Shown here piece after piece: positions 1-7,485 of a stretch of DNA of 11,094 bases (position 1 is the stretch's first letter; the number at the start of each line of letters is the position of its first letter). Origin of the DNA: Deltaproteobacteria bacterium (lineage in GTDB: Bacteria > Desulfobacterota > DSM-4660 > Desulfatiglandales > HGW-15); assembly GCA_016929815.1 (NCBI GenBank), contig JAFGIC010000094.1, positions 1 to 11,094 of the forward strand, in the 5' to 3' direction. The notes under the pieces were generated by a model. The model was not told the origin of the DNA, ran no database searches, and saw nothing but the letters and a program-made list of their open reading frames with translations. A program made the position numbers and the translations under genes.

Positions 1-837
1 AAGGTGATTGCAGGTCTGATCCTGGCATTATCAATGTCTGTAGCTGCATGCCTTGTCTGGGCCTCTAACGATTACATGAAATTAAAGAAAAATATACCTG
101 GGAGCCTTATTCTTTTAAAGGAAAACAACCGGTATAAGGATCAGATGAAGGCCCTTGCCGACAAGATTGATCAGATAAACAGCAGGGTGGCTTCCCTGAA
201 AGAGTTTGAAAACAAGATTAAGGTAATGGTCAACCTGGATACGGGTGAAGAGGAAAAACAATTCCTGGGTATCGGCGGATCGGATTTTTCTCTCCTTGAA
301 ACCGGGAATTCAACCGGGAATGCAGATCGGCAGCTCATCAGCCTCATGCATCAGTCTCTTGATAACCTGGATGCCGAGATTTCTGTCCAGGCCCAGGAAA
401 AGACTGAGCTTTTTGATTTTATTGAAAGACAGAAATCCATGTTCGCATGCACTCCTTCAATAGCGCCGACTGAAGGCTGGATAAGCTCAAGATTCGGATA
501 TCGTGTTTCTCCATTCACCAACAAGAAGGAATTTCATGACGGCCTTGATATTGCGTCCAGGATCGGGACGGATATCATCTCCCCGGCTGATGGCGTTGTC
601 GCGTCTGTAGGCAATTCGGACGGCATAGGCACATACATAACCATTAACCATGGCTATGGTTTTAAAACCATTTACGGTCACCTCTCCAAGTCACTCGTAA
701 AGCAAGGCCAGGCCGTCAAGCGCGGCCAGAATATAGCCCTTATGGGGAATACCGGCCGTTCGACGGGCGCACACCTTCATTATGAAGTCCATGTTAACGG
801 AGTGGCGGTCAACCCGGAAAGATATATTCTGAATTAA
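1..837 (+). CDS. M23-family (LytM-type) peptidoglycan endopeptidase, membrane-anchored, 5' partial
   Basis: Zinc metallopeptidase that probably cleaves cross-links in cell-wall peptide stems from the periplasmic side of the inner membrane. Numbering from the GTG at position 4, residues 1-20 form a hydrophobic membrane segment. They are followed by coiled-coil-like stretches (about 40-75 and 107-145) and a C-terminal LytM domain from about 155 to the end. The zinc ligands are visible: H178 and D182 (HxxxD) and the HLH at 257-259, so the enzyme should be active. The frame is open back to base 1, and the membrane segment starts at once with no charged N-region or ribosome binding site. I therefore read the GTG as internal, with a short cytoplasmic N-terminus lost at the window edge. 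The architecture matches coiled-coil M23 proteins common in Desulfobacterota. The fold is certain; the substrate is inferred. Confidence 0.9.
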   Translation, partial: KVIAGLILALSMSVAACLVWASNDYMKLKKNIPGSLILLKENNRYKDQMKALADKIDQINSRVASLKEFENKIKVMVNLDTGEEEKQFLGIGGSDFSLLETGNSTGNADRQLISLMHQSLDNLDAEISVQAQEKTELFDFIERQKSMFACTPSIAPTEGWISSRFGYRVSPFTNKKEFHDGLDIASRIGTDIISPADGVVASVGNSDGIGTYITINHGYGFKTIYGHLSKSLVKQGQAVKRGQNIALMGNTGRSTGAHLHYEVHVNGVAVNPERYILN

Positions 838-963
838 CCCTCAAACTTATTTTTTATCTCCCATTGACCACGTTCTGCCGTTGTCTTGTCCGCAGAAATC
901 TTGAAGACGGAAGCCTTGAGTTTGTTGAAAGGGCATAGGTATTTGTCTTTAAATTCATCATTC

Positions 964-998
964 GATGTTGGACGTAGGACGTTAGATGTTCAACGTTT
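964..998. repeat. Five-unit 7-bp tandem repeat (GAYGTTN-like)
   Basis: Consecutive 7-base units read GATGTTG, GACGTAG, GACGTTA, GATGTTC and AACGTTT, giving an RAYGTWN consensus. The register is kept exactly over 35 bases while individual bases drift, as expected of an old or slowly degenerating tandem array. In form it resembles the heptameric short tandem repeats known from cyanobacterial intergenic regions. Similar arrays occur in many Desulfobacterota-like genomes as I recall, but that is memory and not shown here. Confidence 0.65.
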
Positions 999-1046
999 GT
1001 CTTTGTGATAGCTATCTTCCTTTCTTCCCTGCTTCCAAGTACTCTA

Positions 1047-1074
1047 ACCATGAACCGTGAACTATGAGCTGTGA
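1047..1074. repeat. Four-unit 7-bp tandem repeat (ACYRTGA-like)
   Basis: Units read ACCATGA, ACCGTGA, ACTATGA and GCTGTGA, with every third to seventh base following NYRTGA. The array sits 48 bp after the first heptamer array and has the same period but an unrelated consensus in either orientation. It is non-coding, and its possible ATG starts have no open frame of note. Confidence 0.6.
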
Positions 1075-1097
1075 CCCCTTAGGCTTTTTCCCCTCCC

Positions 1098-1160
1098 GTC
1101 CTCCATAGCTTCAGCGATGAGGATCTGTCCACCATAGCTCACAGAGCGAAGGAGGATGAC
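1098..1160. repeat. Two related imperfect palindromic units
   Basis: Unit 1 (1098-1124) begins GTCCTCCATAGCT and ends AGCGATGAGGAT. Unit 2 (1127-1160) begins GTCCACCATAGCT and ends AGCGAAGGAGGATGAC. The 13-base heads differ at one position. Within each unit the head is roughly the reverse complement of the tail (CCTCC/CCACC against GAGG/GGAGG, AGCT against AGCG), so each could fold as a hairpin. This is the structure of a dispersed extragenic palindromic element; whether it is dispersed cannot be judged from one window. Confidence 0.55.
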
Positions 1161-1173
1161 TTCCTGTTTCGTC

Positions 1174-1202
1174 TTGACAGATTTAGTAATCTGTCCGATT
1201 AT
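1174..1202 (+). promoter_or_regulatory. Sigma70-like promoter with a perfect dyad in the spacer
   Basis: A consensus -35 TTGACA (1174-1179) is followed after 17 bases by GATTAT (1197-1202), a 4/6 match to the -10. A perfect inverted repeat, GACAGATT-TAGT-AATCTGTC (1176-1195), overlaps the -35 and fills the spacer. This is the usual place for a repressor operator. Transcription would start near 1209 and give a leader of about 135 bases before the lipoprotein gene. Promoter and operator are inferred from sequence alone; the regulator is unknown. Confidence 0.45.
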
Positions 1203-1239
1203 GCCCATATTAATATCTTATCTCTAACCGAACGTTATT

Positions 1240-1273
1240 AATCTGGGGAACTATACTATTCTCCAGTCAGATT
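1240..1273 (+). promoter_or_regulatory. Leader hairpin upstream of the lipoprotein gene
   Basis: AATCT (1240-1244) and GGGGAA (1245-1250) pair with TTCTCC (1259-1264) and AGATT (1269-1273). This gives an 11-pair stem with one G-U pair, a four-base bulge on the 3' side and an 8-base loop. The following run is only four T, so it is a poor terminator. If the promoter at 1174 is real, this structure lies in the transcribed leader. Its outer hexamers repeat those of the dyad at 1176-1195. Confidence 0.35.
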
Positions 1274-1343
1274 TTGTCTATAACCATTCAATATGTGCTG
1301 TTTGAAACTGTAGATCATAAATTAATTATAAAGGAGATAAAAA

Positions 1344-1994
1344 ATGAGGAATACTGTTATTATAATATCCATTTTGATTGCCTGCATGTTTACTTTATTC
1401 GGGTGCGGGGGATCTCCGGGTGATAGTGCAAAGATCAAAGAGATAACTGAACAAATGGAGGTTATGCGGAAACAGCTTGACGATGTGCAGGCTGTTGCGG
1501 AGATCGAAAGACTGCAGACCCAGTACCTTGATTACGTGATCTACAATAAGCTGGACGACGTCTGGACACTCTTTTCCGAAGACGGTGTACTGGATGTGTT
1601 CCAGGAAAAGGAGCCGGCCAAGGGCGCCGAGGAGATCACTGCTATCTTTCAGGAGAGAAAGGCAATGGTGGAGGAAAACAGCAAACAGGGCCGGCATGCC
1701 ATCATGTTTGACGGAAGCCCTATAATAACAGTGGACGGCGATACGGCAAAGAGCAGATTCCTGTTGTTCAATATCATGTCCATGGACAGTCAGGGTCTAG
1801 GGGTGCAGCAGGGTTACTATGAGATGGAATTCGTGAAAGAGAAGGGCGAATGGAAAATCAGCCTCCTTAAATATACACGTGAATTTTCTATCGGGGCCGG
1901 AAACCCTTCTCCGGGGATGGGACAGGGCGGCGCCGGCAGGGATGGCTCTCGGGGGCCTGTTTCTTCAGCAGGTCCGGTAGAGGCAAATCAATAG
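1344..1994 (+). CDS. Lipoprotein with NTF2/SnoaL-like domain
   Basis: The product is 216 residues. A lipoprotein signal peptide is plain: hydrophobic residues 4-19 lead to the lipobox LFGC, with acylated C21. The residue after the cysteine is Gly, so in a Gram-negative cell sorting to the outer membrane is expected. Residues about 29-52 look like a short coiled coil. About 50-182 resemble the NTF2-like alpha+beta cone fold (SnoaL type): an N-terminal helix with the YNKLDDVWTLF pattern, an acidic FSEDGVLDV turn, and C-terminal strands ending in GEWKISLLKYTREF. The last 33 residues are a Gly/Pro-rich low-complexity tail. Ligand or activity is unknown. The start is supported by AAGGAG at 1331-1336, seven bases before the ATG. 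Only 32 bp separate it from the helicase gene, so co-transcription is likely although the roles look unrelated. Confidence 0.8.
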   Translation: MRNTVIIISILIACMFTLFGCGGSPGDSAKIKEITEQMEVMRKQLDDVQAVAEIERLQTQYLDYVIYNKLDDVWTLFSEDGVLDVFQEKEPAKGAEEITAIFQERKAMVEENSKQGRHAIMFDGSPIITVDGDTAKSRFLLFNIMSMDSQGLGVQQGYYEMEFVKEKGEWKISLLKYTREFSIGAGNPSPGMGQGGAGRDGSRGPVSSAGPVEANQ

Positions 1995-2026
1995 GAATGG
2001 TAGAAGTAATATGAACAGGATCGTTT

Positions 2027-5000
2027 ATGTTTGAAGACCTGACCCTTCAGCAGTTCTGCGCCCTTGATTACAACAGGAACATGGTCGTTACATCCGGGCC
2101 GGGCGCGGGCAAGACAAGGATACTCAGCAACCGCTTCTGCTTCATCCTTTTGACCGATCCCTCCGTGTCCCTTGCCAATATACTTACCCTTACCTTTACC
2201 GAAAAGGCGGCAGAAGAGATGAAGGAAAGGATCTACCGGATGATCGGCAGGATAGAGGGAGAATTTAAGGGAAGAGCTGATGACGGCATCCTTTTAAAAA
2301 TAAGACAGGCAAGGGAACAATTTAATAAAGCCAGGATATCCACGATCCATTCCTTCTGCGCGGACCTGTTAAGGGAAAACCCGGTTGAATCCAATATTGA
2401 CGCGGGTTTTTCCGTTATACAGGGCGCAAGGCAGAGGGACCTTATGGAGGAATCCATAGAGTCGGCCATAAGTTCCATATGGAGGAGTGACAGGGATCTC
2501 CTGTCTCCACTCCTTGTGTCCTTCGGGGGCCGCAGAAACCTTATATCAGCCCTGCATAATATCATCAGCCACCCCATGACCTTTGAGAGCGCCTTTATCA
2601 CGTCCGTAAGGCTGTTTGGAACACCAGGATGGACGGACCAGGTGTTCAGGGAGTACTGCGGGGTCATCCGTGATAAATATATCCTCCCCTATCTTGAAGG
2701 ACTTAAGGACATGGGAAAGGGCAGGGGACAATATGAAGAGCTTTTGAGCCTGCTTGAGAATTGGCGAACAGGATCAGGGGAAGGGCTGGAATATTCCGGA
2801 ATTCCGGAACTTTTCATGTCCATGAGGAGGCTTGCTGAGGAAAGACAGGGACAAAGCGCCTCTCTGACGGTTGAGCAGGGGATGAAAAAGATATCCTATG
2901 GAGGCCTGCTGGAGGAATTTTATCCCGATATATTCCGCGACAGTTCTCCTGATCTCTTTTTTGAAAGGGAGTGCAGGGCCTTCATGGATGTGGCACAAAT
3001 ATGCCTTGAGAGGTACCGTGCAGAAAAGAGAAAGATCAATGCCCTGGATTTCGCGGACCTTGAAAAGGAGAGCCACTCTTTCCTTTCCCGCCTCAGACTC
3101 CAGGACAGGGCACGGATGAAAAGATTGCAGAAGGGCTTCAGCCATATCATGGTGGACGAATTCCAGGATACCAACATCGCGCAGTGGGAGATTATACGGA
3201 TGCTGTGCTCGGACAAAGGGCCGGAAGGGACGGATACGCTTCAACCCGGGAAACTTTTTGTTGTCGGCGACAAGAGGCAGGCCATATACAGGTTCAGGGG
3301 AGGGGATGTCACGGTATTTGAAACGGTTACGGAAGAGATTAAGGCATCGAATTCATCGGAGCCGGCAGGGTTCTTCTGGCAGATAAGGGAGATGGATCCG
3401 CTCCTGTCCCGGATAAGCAGAGGGTATCCGGGGATAAGGGATGGGCATGCCCGTTCATTTGAGACCCTTGAGGATGAAGAGAAAAAAAGGATGCTGTCCG
3501 GGGATATCTACCTGTCTCTGAATTTCCGGACCGATGCCGGGCCTGTGGATTTCATAAACAGGATATTCAGGGAGATATTCGGCAACAGGGGCTCGGAAGG
3601 ATTTGAGAGATACGAGACACCCCACAGCATGATAGAGATTCCAGAAACAAAAAGGATACAGGGGTGCGACCGGGGCTCGGCCGCTATATATATGACCCCT
3701 GCTATTGAGGGAAAGAGGGACAATTCTGAGAAGGAGGCATCCCTGATCGCTGATATAATAGATGGCATCCTGGGCAGGAAGGGTGCGGAAAGCGAGGAAT
3801 ACAGGGCGTACGGGGATATCAGGGAAAAGATGGCAGCCGGGCAAAAGGCCATAGGGATACTCTTTTTCAGGTTTACCCATATCAAGACCTTTGAAGAAAT
3901 ATTCCGCGAGTCAGGACTAGATTTCATGGTCCACAGGGGTAAGGGGTTTTTTCGCTGCAGCGAGGTAATGGAGATAATACAGCTACTTAATTATATATCG
4001 GATCAAAGGCAGAGGATATCTCTTCTCTCGGCCCTTAGGAGCCCCATATTCGGAGTGACCGATGCCGAGGTATTTGACCTCTTCTACGGGGGGGACGTCA
4101 CGATCGAGACGCTTCTTGCGTCTGAAAATGCCTATATCAATCAGGCCGGGGAACAACTCAAGGCCTGGCGGTTTCTTTCATGCCGCCTCACTATAGCCGA
4201 GCTGATAAGGACAATAGTAAGGGACAGGGGACTCACGGCAATAAATTCCCTCCACCCGGACGGCCGCCGGAGGACGGCGAATATCGAAAAGCTCATGGAT
4301 ACGGCAAGGAATTTTCAGGCTGAGGGAAGCGGATCATTGCCCGGATTTGTAGATTACTGCCTCAGGATGGCTGATGAGGAAGAGGAAGAGGGGGAGGCCC
4401 AGGTCATAACAGGCGGAGATTGTCCCATAACACTCATGACCGTTCATGCAGCAAAGGGGCTGGAGTTCCCCATGGTCATCATACCTGACCTCGACCATAA
4501 ACCCCCTGACAGGCTGAGGATAGGTGCTCCGCTGAGGCTGTATCCATCAAAAAGCGGGGAACAGGGGCAATGGAACTCATCAGAGGGCAGCATCCCTGTC
4601 TGGCAGTTGGAGATACCGGAACTGGGTTTTGTAAAAAGATACAGCCCCCTGGGCTATCTCCTTAACAGGAGAAACGGTCTGGAGGCCTTTGCCGAGAACA
4701 GGAGGGTTTTTTATGTGGCATGCACTAGGGCCATGAATCACCTCATCCTGACAGGCAGTATGAAAAAGAGGCGTCCGGAGAACGGAGGCAGTGAACTTAC
4801 CTCCGGGGATTACAGGGAGCGAGCATCTGTTATGGATATCCTTGATGATATTTACGGATTCAACCGGAATTATCCCCCTGAAAGTGAGTGTGTATATCCG
4901 GGAGATGGAGAATCTCCGGTGATACTCAGGCGAGATCCGGAAATGAGGGGATACAAGGGTATAGACTATAGAAGCGACATGTTCTTACCGGGGGATTTCG

Positions 5001-5899
5001 GGCAGTACGACGAGGATATCAGAAGGATTGACCTTTCAGACCCCGTAATATCGCCATCTTATTACCAGATCAGCTTCAAGTCCCTGAAGATATACAGGGA
5101 ATGTCCCATGAAATTCTATTACGGTATTGTCCTGGGGGCAAGGGACATAGAGACCGGAAAACATGGCGCAAGTGATCAGGCAGACAATAGTGAAAACGGG
5201 TGGGCAAGGGAAGACGACGAGACCGATTCGTCTGAAAATGCCCTGAAGCTCGGTTTGCTTGTGCACGCCTACCTTGAGAGACATCATTTCGGGGAGGATT
5301 TTAACAGGGATATGTTTGAGAATCTGTGGGAGAGGGCATCCGCCTTAAATCACGGCGCAGGCGAGTCAGACAGCGGCCTGCCTGTTTCAGTCAGGGAAAA
5401 GGCCCTTGCACAGCTGGAAAGGACGGTAAAGGATGAAAGACTTTTAAAGATATTTATTGATAAGAGGGATTACGCAGAGGTGCCATTTATGATAAACATA
5501 TCACGCGGCATCGATTTCAGGGGAGTTATAGACAGGGTCTTAAGAAACAAGACTGACGGATCCTGGTCAATTATTGACTGGAAGAGCAACGACCTTAGGG
5601 GAAAGAACCCCAAAGATGTTGCAGAACAGAATGGATATTTTCTCCAGCTGTCCTGTTATAAAAACGCTGTGGAACGCATAACAGGGGAAAAGGCCGGGAA
5701 GGTATATGTCTATTTTACCGATACCGGCGATATGGTCCAAGGCGAGGGCCTGCCCGACGCAGGGGACTTTTTAAGGGAGGTCAGCGAAAAAATCAGGGAA
5801 TATTCCGATAAAGGACCTCCTGATATTGATCGAGAGGTCCCGGATGCTGAAAAATGCAGGTTATGCAGATACAGGGAGATGTGCCGCAGCCGGAAATGA
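2027..5899 (+). CDS. UvrD/AddA-type helicase-nuclease with Fe-S nuclease cysteines
   Basis: A 1290-residue SF1A helicase fused to a RecB-type nuclease, expected to unwind and cut double-strand DNA ends in recombinational repair or foreign-DNA degradation. Visible motifs: Q-motif region 6-12, Walker A GPGAGKT 24-30, motif Ia LTFTEKAAEEM, Ic STIHSFC, Walker B DEFQD 377-381, motif III GDKRQ 414-418, motif IV LNFR 498-501, motif V VHAAKGLEF 806-814 and motif VI around CTR 899-901. The C-terminal PD-(D/E)XK domain shows H1080, D1169, D1184-x-K1186 and a QLSCY motif. C1026 plus C1277-x2-C1280-x5-C1286 fits a 4Fe-4S site like that of AddB and Cas4-type nucleases. About 75 residues lie between motifs III and IV as a charged insert. 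The ATG has AGGA seven bases upstream. No AddB-like gene is visible beside it, so I give no gene symbol; AddA is the closest named family. Confidence 0.9.
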   Translation: MFEDLTLQQFCALDYNRNMVVTSGPGAGKTRILSNRFCFILLTDPSVSLANILTLTFTEKAAEEMKERIYRMIGRIEGEFKGRADDGILLKIRQAREQFNKARISTIHSFCADLLRENPVESNIDAGFSVIQGARQRDLMEESIESAISSIWRSDRDLLSPLLVSFGGRRNLISALHNIISHPMTFESAFITSVRLFGTPGWTDQVFREYCGVIRDKYILPYLEGLKDMGKGRGQYEELLSLLENWRTGSGEGLEYSGIPELFMSMRRLAEERQGQSASLTVEQGMKKISYGGLLEEFYPDIFRDSSPDLFFERECRAFMDVAQICLERYRAEKRKINALDFADLEKESHSFLSRLRLQDRARMKRLQKGFSHIMVDEFQDTNIAQWEIIRMLCSDKGPEGTDTLQPGKLFVVGDKRQAIYRFRGGDVTVFETVTEEIKASNSSEPAGFFWQIREMDPLLSRISRGYPGIRDGHARSFETLEDEEKKRMLSGDIYLSLNFRTDAGPVDFINRIFREIFGNRGSEGFERYETPHSMIEIPETKRIQGCDRGSAAIYMTPAIEGKRDNSEKEASLIADIIDGILGRKGAESEEYRAYGDIREKMAAGQKAIGILFFRFTHIKTFEEIFRESGLDFMVHRGKGFFRCSEVMEIIQLLNYISDQRQRISLLSALRSPIFGVTDAEVFDLFYGGDVTIETLLASENAYINQAGEQLKAWRFLSCRLTIAELIRTIVRDRGLTAINSLHPDGRRRTANIEKLMDTARNFQAEGSGSLPGFVDYCLRMADEEEEEGEAQVITGGDCPITLMTVHAAKGLEFPMVIIPDLDHKPPDRLRIGAPLRLYPSKSGEQGQWNSSEGSIPVWQLEIPELGFVKRYSPLGYLLNRRNGLEAFAENRRVFYVACTRAMNHLILTGSMKKRRPENGGSELTSGDYRERASVMDILDDIYGFNRNYPPESECVYPGDGESPVILRRDPEMRGYKGIDYRSDMFLPGDFGQYDEDIRRIDLSDPVISPSYYQISFKSLKIYRECPMKFYYGIVLGARDIETGKHGASDQADNSENGWAREDDETDSSENALKLGLLVHAYLERHHFGEDFNRDMFENLWERASALNHGAGESDSGLPVSVREKALAQLERTVKDERLLKIFIDKRDYAEVPFMINISRGIDFRGVIDRVLRNKTDGSWSIIDWKSNDLRGKNPKDVAEQNGYFLQLSCYKNAVERITGEKAGKVYVYFTDTGDMVQGEGLPDAGDFLREVSEKIREYSDKGPPDIDREVPDAEKCRLCRYREMCRSRK

Positions 5900-6031
5900 T
5901 TGTATATTTTTTTAACAAAAATCTTTTATAATGCACTTTTCTATTGACCGGTGTTTCTTAAGCTGATAGATTAACAGTCAAGTTACCTTATCGGGCGTTC
6001 AGAAGAGATTTAATGAGAGTGTTAAGGTGTT

Positions 6032-7471
6032 TCAGCCTTTAATGACGCCCAGGGGCCTTAAGCGAGCCACCTTAGCGGCCAAGCCTGCTTCATGAACTAC
6101 ATCAACAACTTGGGATACGTCTTTATAGGCCTCGGGCATTTCTTCTTTTAAAGTTTCTCTTCCTCTGGATTGAACAAATATTCCTTTGTCTTCCAGTTCG
6201 CGATATATGGATCTTCCTTTTGCAGTTTTGACGGCCATGCTCCTGCTGAGGAGCCTTCCGGCCCCGTGACAGCTTGAGCCGAAGCTCAGTTCCATTGCAC
6301 CCTGCGCGCCTGCCAGCACGTAGGAGTATGTGCCCATATCGCCGGGGATCAGCACAGGCTGCCCCGTTTTTTGAAAGACATCAGGCAGAAGGGGGTGTCC
6401 CGGCGGGAGGGACCTTGTTGCACCTTTTCTGTGCACGCAAAGTGACCTTTCTCTGCCTTCGATATTGTGGATTTCCATCTTGGCAATGTTATGACAAACG
6501 TCATAAAGAAGACTCATGCCCATATCCCGCGGGCTTATAGATAGAGTTGAAAGAAAGGTCTCAAGTGCAAGGTGCATTAGTATCTGACGATTCGCCCATG
6601 CATAATTGGCAGCGCATGCCATGGCTGAAAGGTATCTTCTCCCGGGATCGGAGTCCAGGGGGGCATAGGCCAGCTGCCTGTCAGGGATCTGAAGGTTTTT
6701 AGTATGGGCCTCTCTGCCCATCTCTTTCAGGAAATCATCGCATATTTGATGACCGAATCCGCGCGAACCGGAATGGATGAACACTGTTACCTGGCCTTCA
6801 TGCAGATTAAAATGGCCGGCGACCTTATCGTTATAGACTCGGTCAACAACCTGGACTTCGAGAAAATGGTTGCCGGAACCCAGGGTTCCAAGCTGGTCAA
6901 GTCCCCTTTTAAAGGCCCTTTCGCTCAGGATTGAGGGGTCTGCGCCTTTAAAGATGCCATGGTCCTCAGTTTTTTCGAGGTCGTCAATCCGGCCGAAACC
7001 CTGCTTGACTGCCCAGGCGGCGCCCTGTACCGAGACATCGGTCACGTCTTTTTTACTGAGATGGACTCGACCCTGTGTGCCGACGCCGGAGGGTATATTT
7101 TTAAACAGTGCCGATACAAGCTCTTTGATATGTGGTTTAATCCGGTCCAGATTTAAGGAAGTAGTCATGAGACGGCATCCGCAGTTGATGTCATAACCGA
7201 CGCCTCCGGGTGACACGATGCCTTCTTCGGCATCAAATGCGGCTACGCCGCCGATAGGGAATCCGTAACCCTGGTGTATATCCGGCATGGCGAGGGAATA
7301 CTTGACTATACCCGGCAGGCATGCGACGTTGGCCACCTGTACAAGGCTCTGGTCCTTCAGCAGGTCCTTTATCAAATGTGTATTTGAAAAGATCATCCCT
7401 GGCACGCGCATGTTGCCTGACCTGGGGATCATCCATCGGTTACGGTCTATTTCTTTAAGTTCTATTTTCAT
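6032..7471 (-). CDS. rtcB: RNA-splicing ligase RtcB (RNA 3'-phosphate/5'-OH ligase)
   Basis: GTP- and Mn-dependent ligase that joins RNA ends bearing 2',3'-cyclic phosphate or 3'-phosphate to 5'-OH ends, acting in tRNA splicing or RNA repair. The family is unmistakable. Numbered from the ATG at 7471 (479 aa), the metal-binding residues are D94 and C97 in DINCG, H202 in GSGNH, H233 in HSGSRG and H327 in HNIA. The guanylated histidine is H402 in CHGAGR, and the protein ends with the typical PLGVIKG. Length is normal for the family. A GTG three codons earlier (7480) is an alternative start. Neither has a good ribosome binding site, and both lie within 14 bp of the archease stop, which suggests translational coupling. 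I chose the ATG because MKIELKEID fits the usual RtcB N-terminus. It converges on the helicase gene with a 132-bp gap that shows no clear terminator. Confidence 0.95.
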   Translation of the reverse strand: MKIELKEIDRNRWMIPRSGNMRVPGMIFSNTHLIKDLLKDQSLVQVANVACLPGIVKYSLAMPDIHQGYGFPIGGVAAFDAEEGIVSPGGVGYDINCGCRLMTTSLNLDRIKPHIKELVSALFKNIPSGVGTQGRVHLSKKDVTDVSVQGAAWAVKQGFGRIDDLEKTEDHGIFKGADPSILSERAFKRGLDQLGTLGSGNHFLEVQVVDRVYNDKVAGHFNLHEGQVTVFIHSGSRGFGHQICDDFLKEMGREAHTKNLQIPDRQLAYAPLDSDPGRRYLSAMACAANYAWANRQILMHLALETFLSTLSISPRDMGMSLLYDVCHNIAKMEIHNIEGRERSLCVHRKGATRSLPPGHPLLPDVFQKTGQPVLIPGDMGTYSYVLAGAQGAMELSFGSSCHGAGRLLSRSMAVKTAKGRSIYRELEDKGIFVQSRGRETLKEEMPEAYKDVSQVVDVVHEAGLAAKVARLRPLGVIKG

Positions 7472-7485
7472 AATACACACGGCAA

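Larger units (their letters stand above)
838..1343. other. Repeat-rich intergenic region (about 500 bp)
   Basis: I see no convincing gene here. A 65-codon minus-strand frame (854-1051) runs through the heptamer repeats and has no ribosome binding site, so I treat it as an artefact. From left to right the region holds a five-unit 7-bp tandem repeat (964-998), a second 7-bp tandem repeat of different sequence (1047-1074), two related imperfect palindromes (1098-1160), a promoter-like element with a dyad (1174-1202) and a leader hairpin (1240-1273). The short T-run after the M23 stop (850-855) has no G+C-rich stem before it, so I do not call a terminator. Confidence 0.7.

Noticed and set aside
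854..1051. 65-codon minus-strand frame
   Set aside because: It runs through the heptamer array, has no ribosome binding site and gives a repeat-derived translation.
2011..2034. Seven-codon leader frame (MNRIVYV) overlapping the helicase start
   Set aside because: No ribosome binding site and too short to separate from chance.
2233..5287. Several minus-strand frames of 60-156 codons inside the helicase gene
   Set aside because: Shadows of a strongly supported plus-strand gene, with no family features.
5927..5932. Consensus TATAAT after the helicase gene
   Set aside because: No -35 at a workable distance and no gene downstream on that strand.
5900..6031. Terminator between the convergent helicase and rtcB genes
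   Set aside because: A T-run (5907-5913) and a weak stem near 6023-6042 are present, but no stem is followed by a T-run on either strand.
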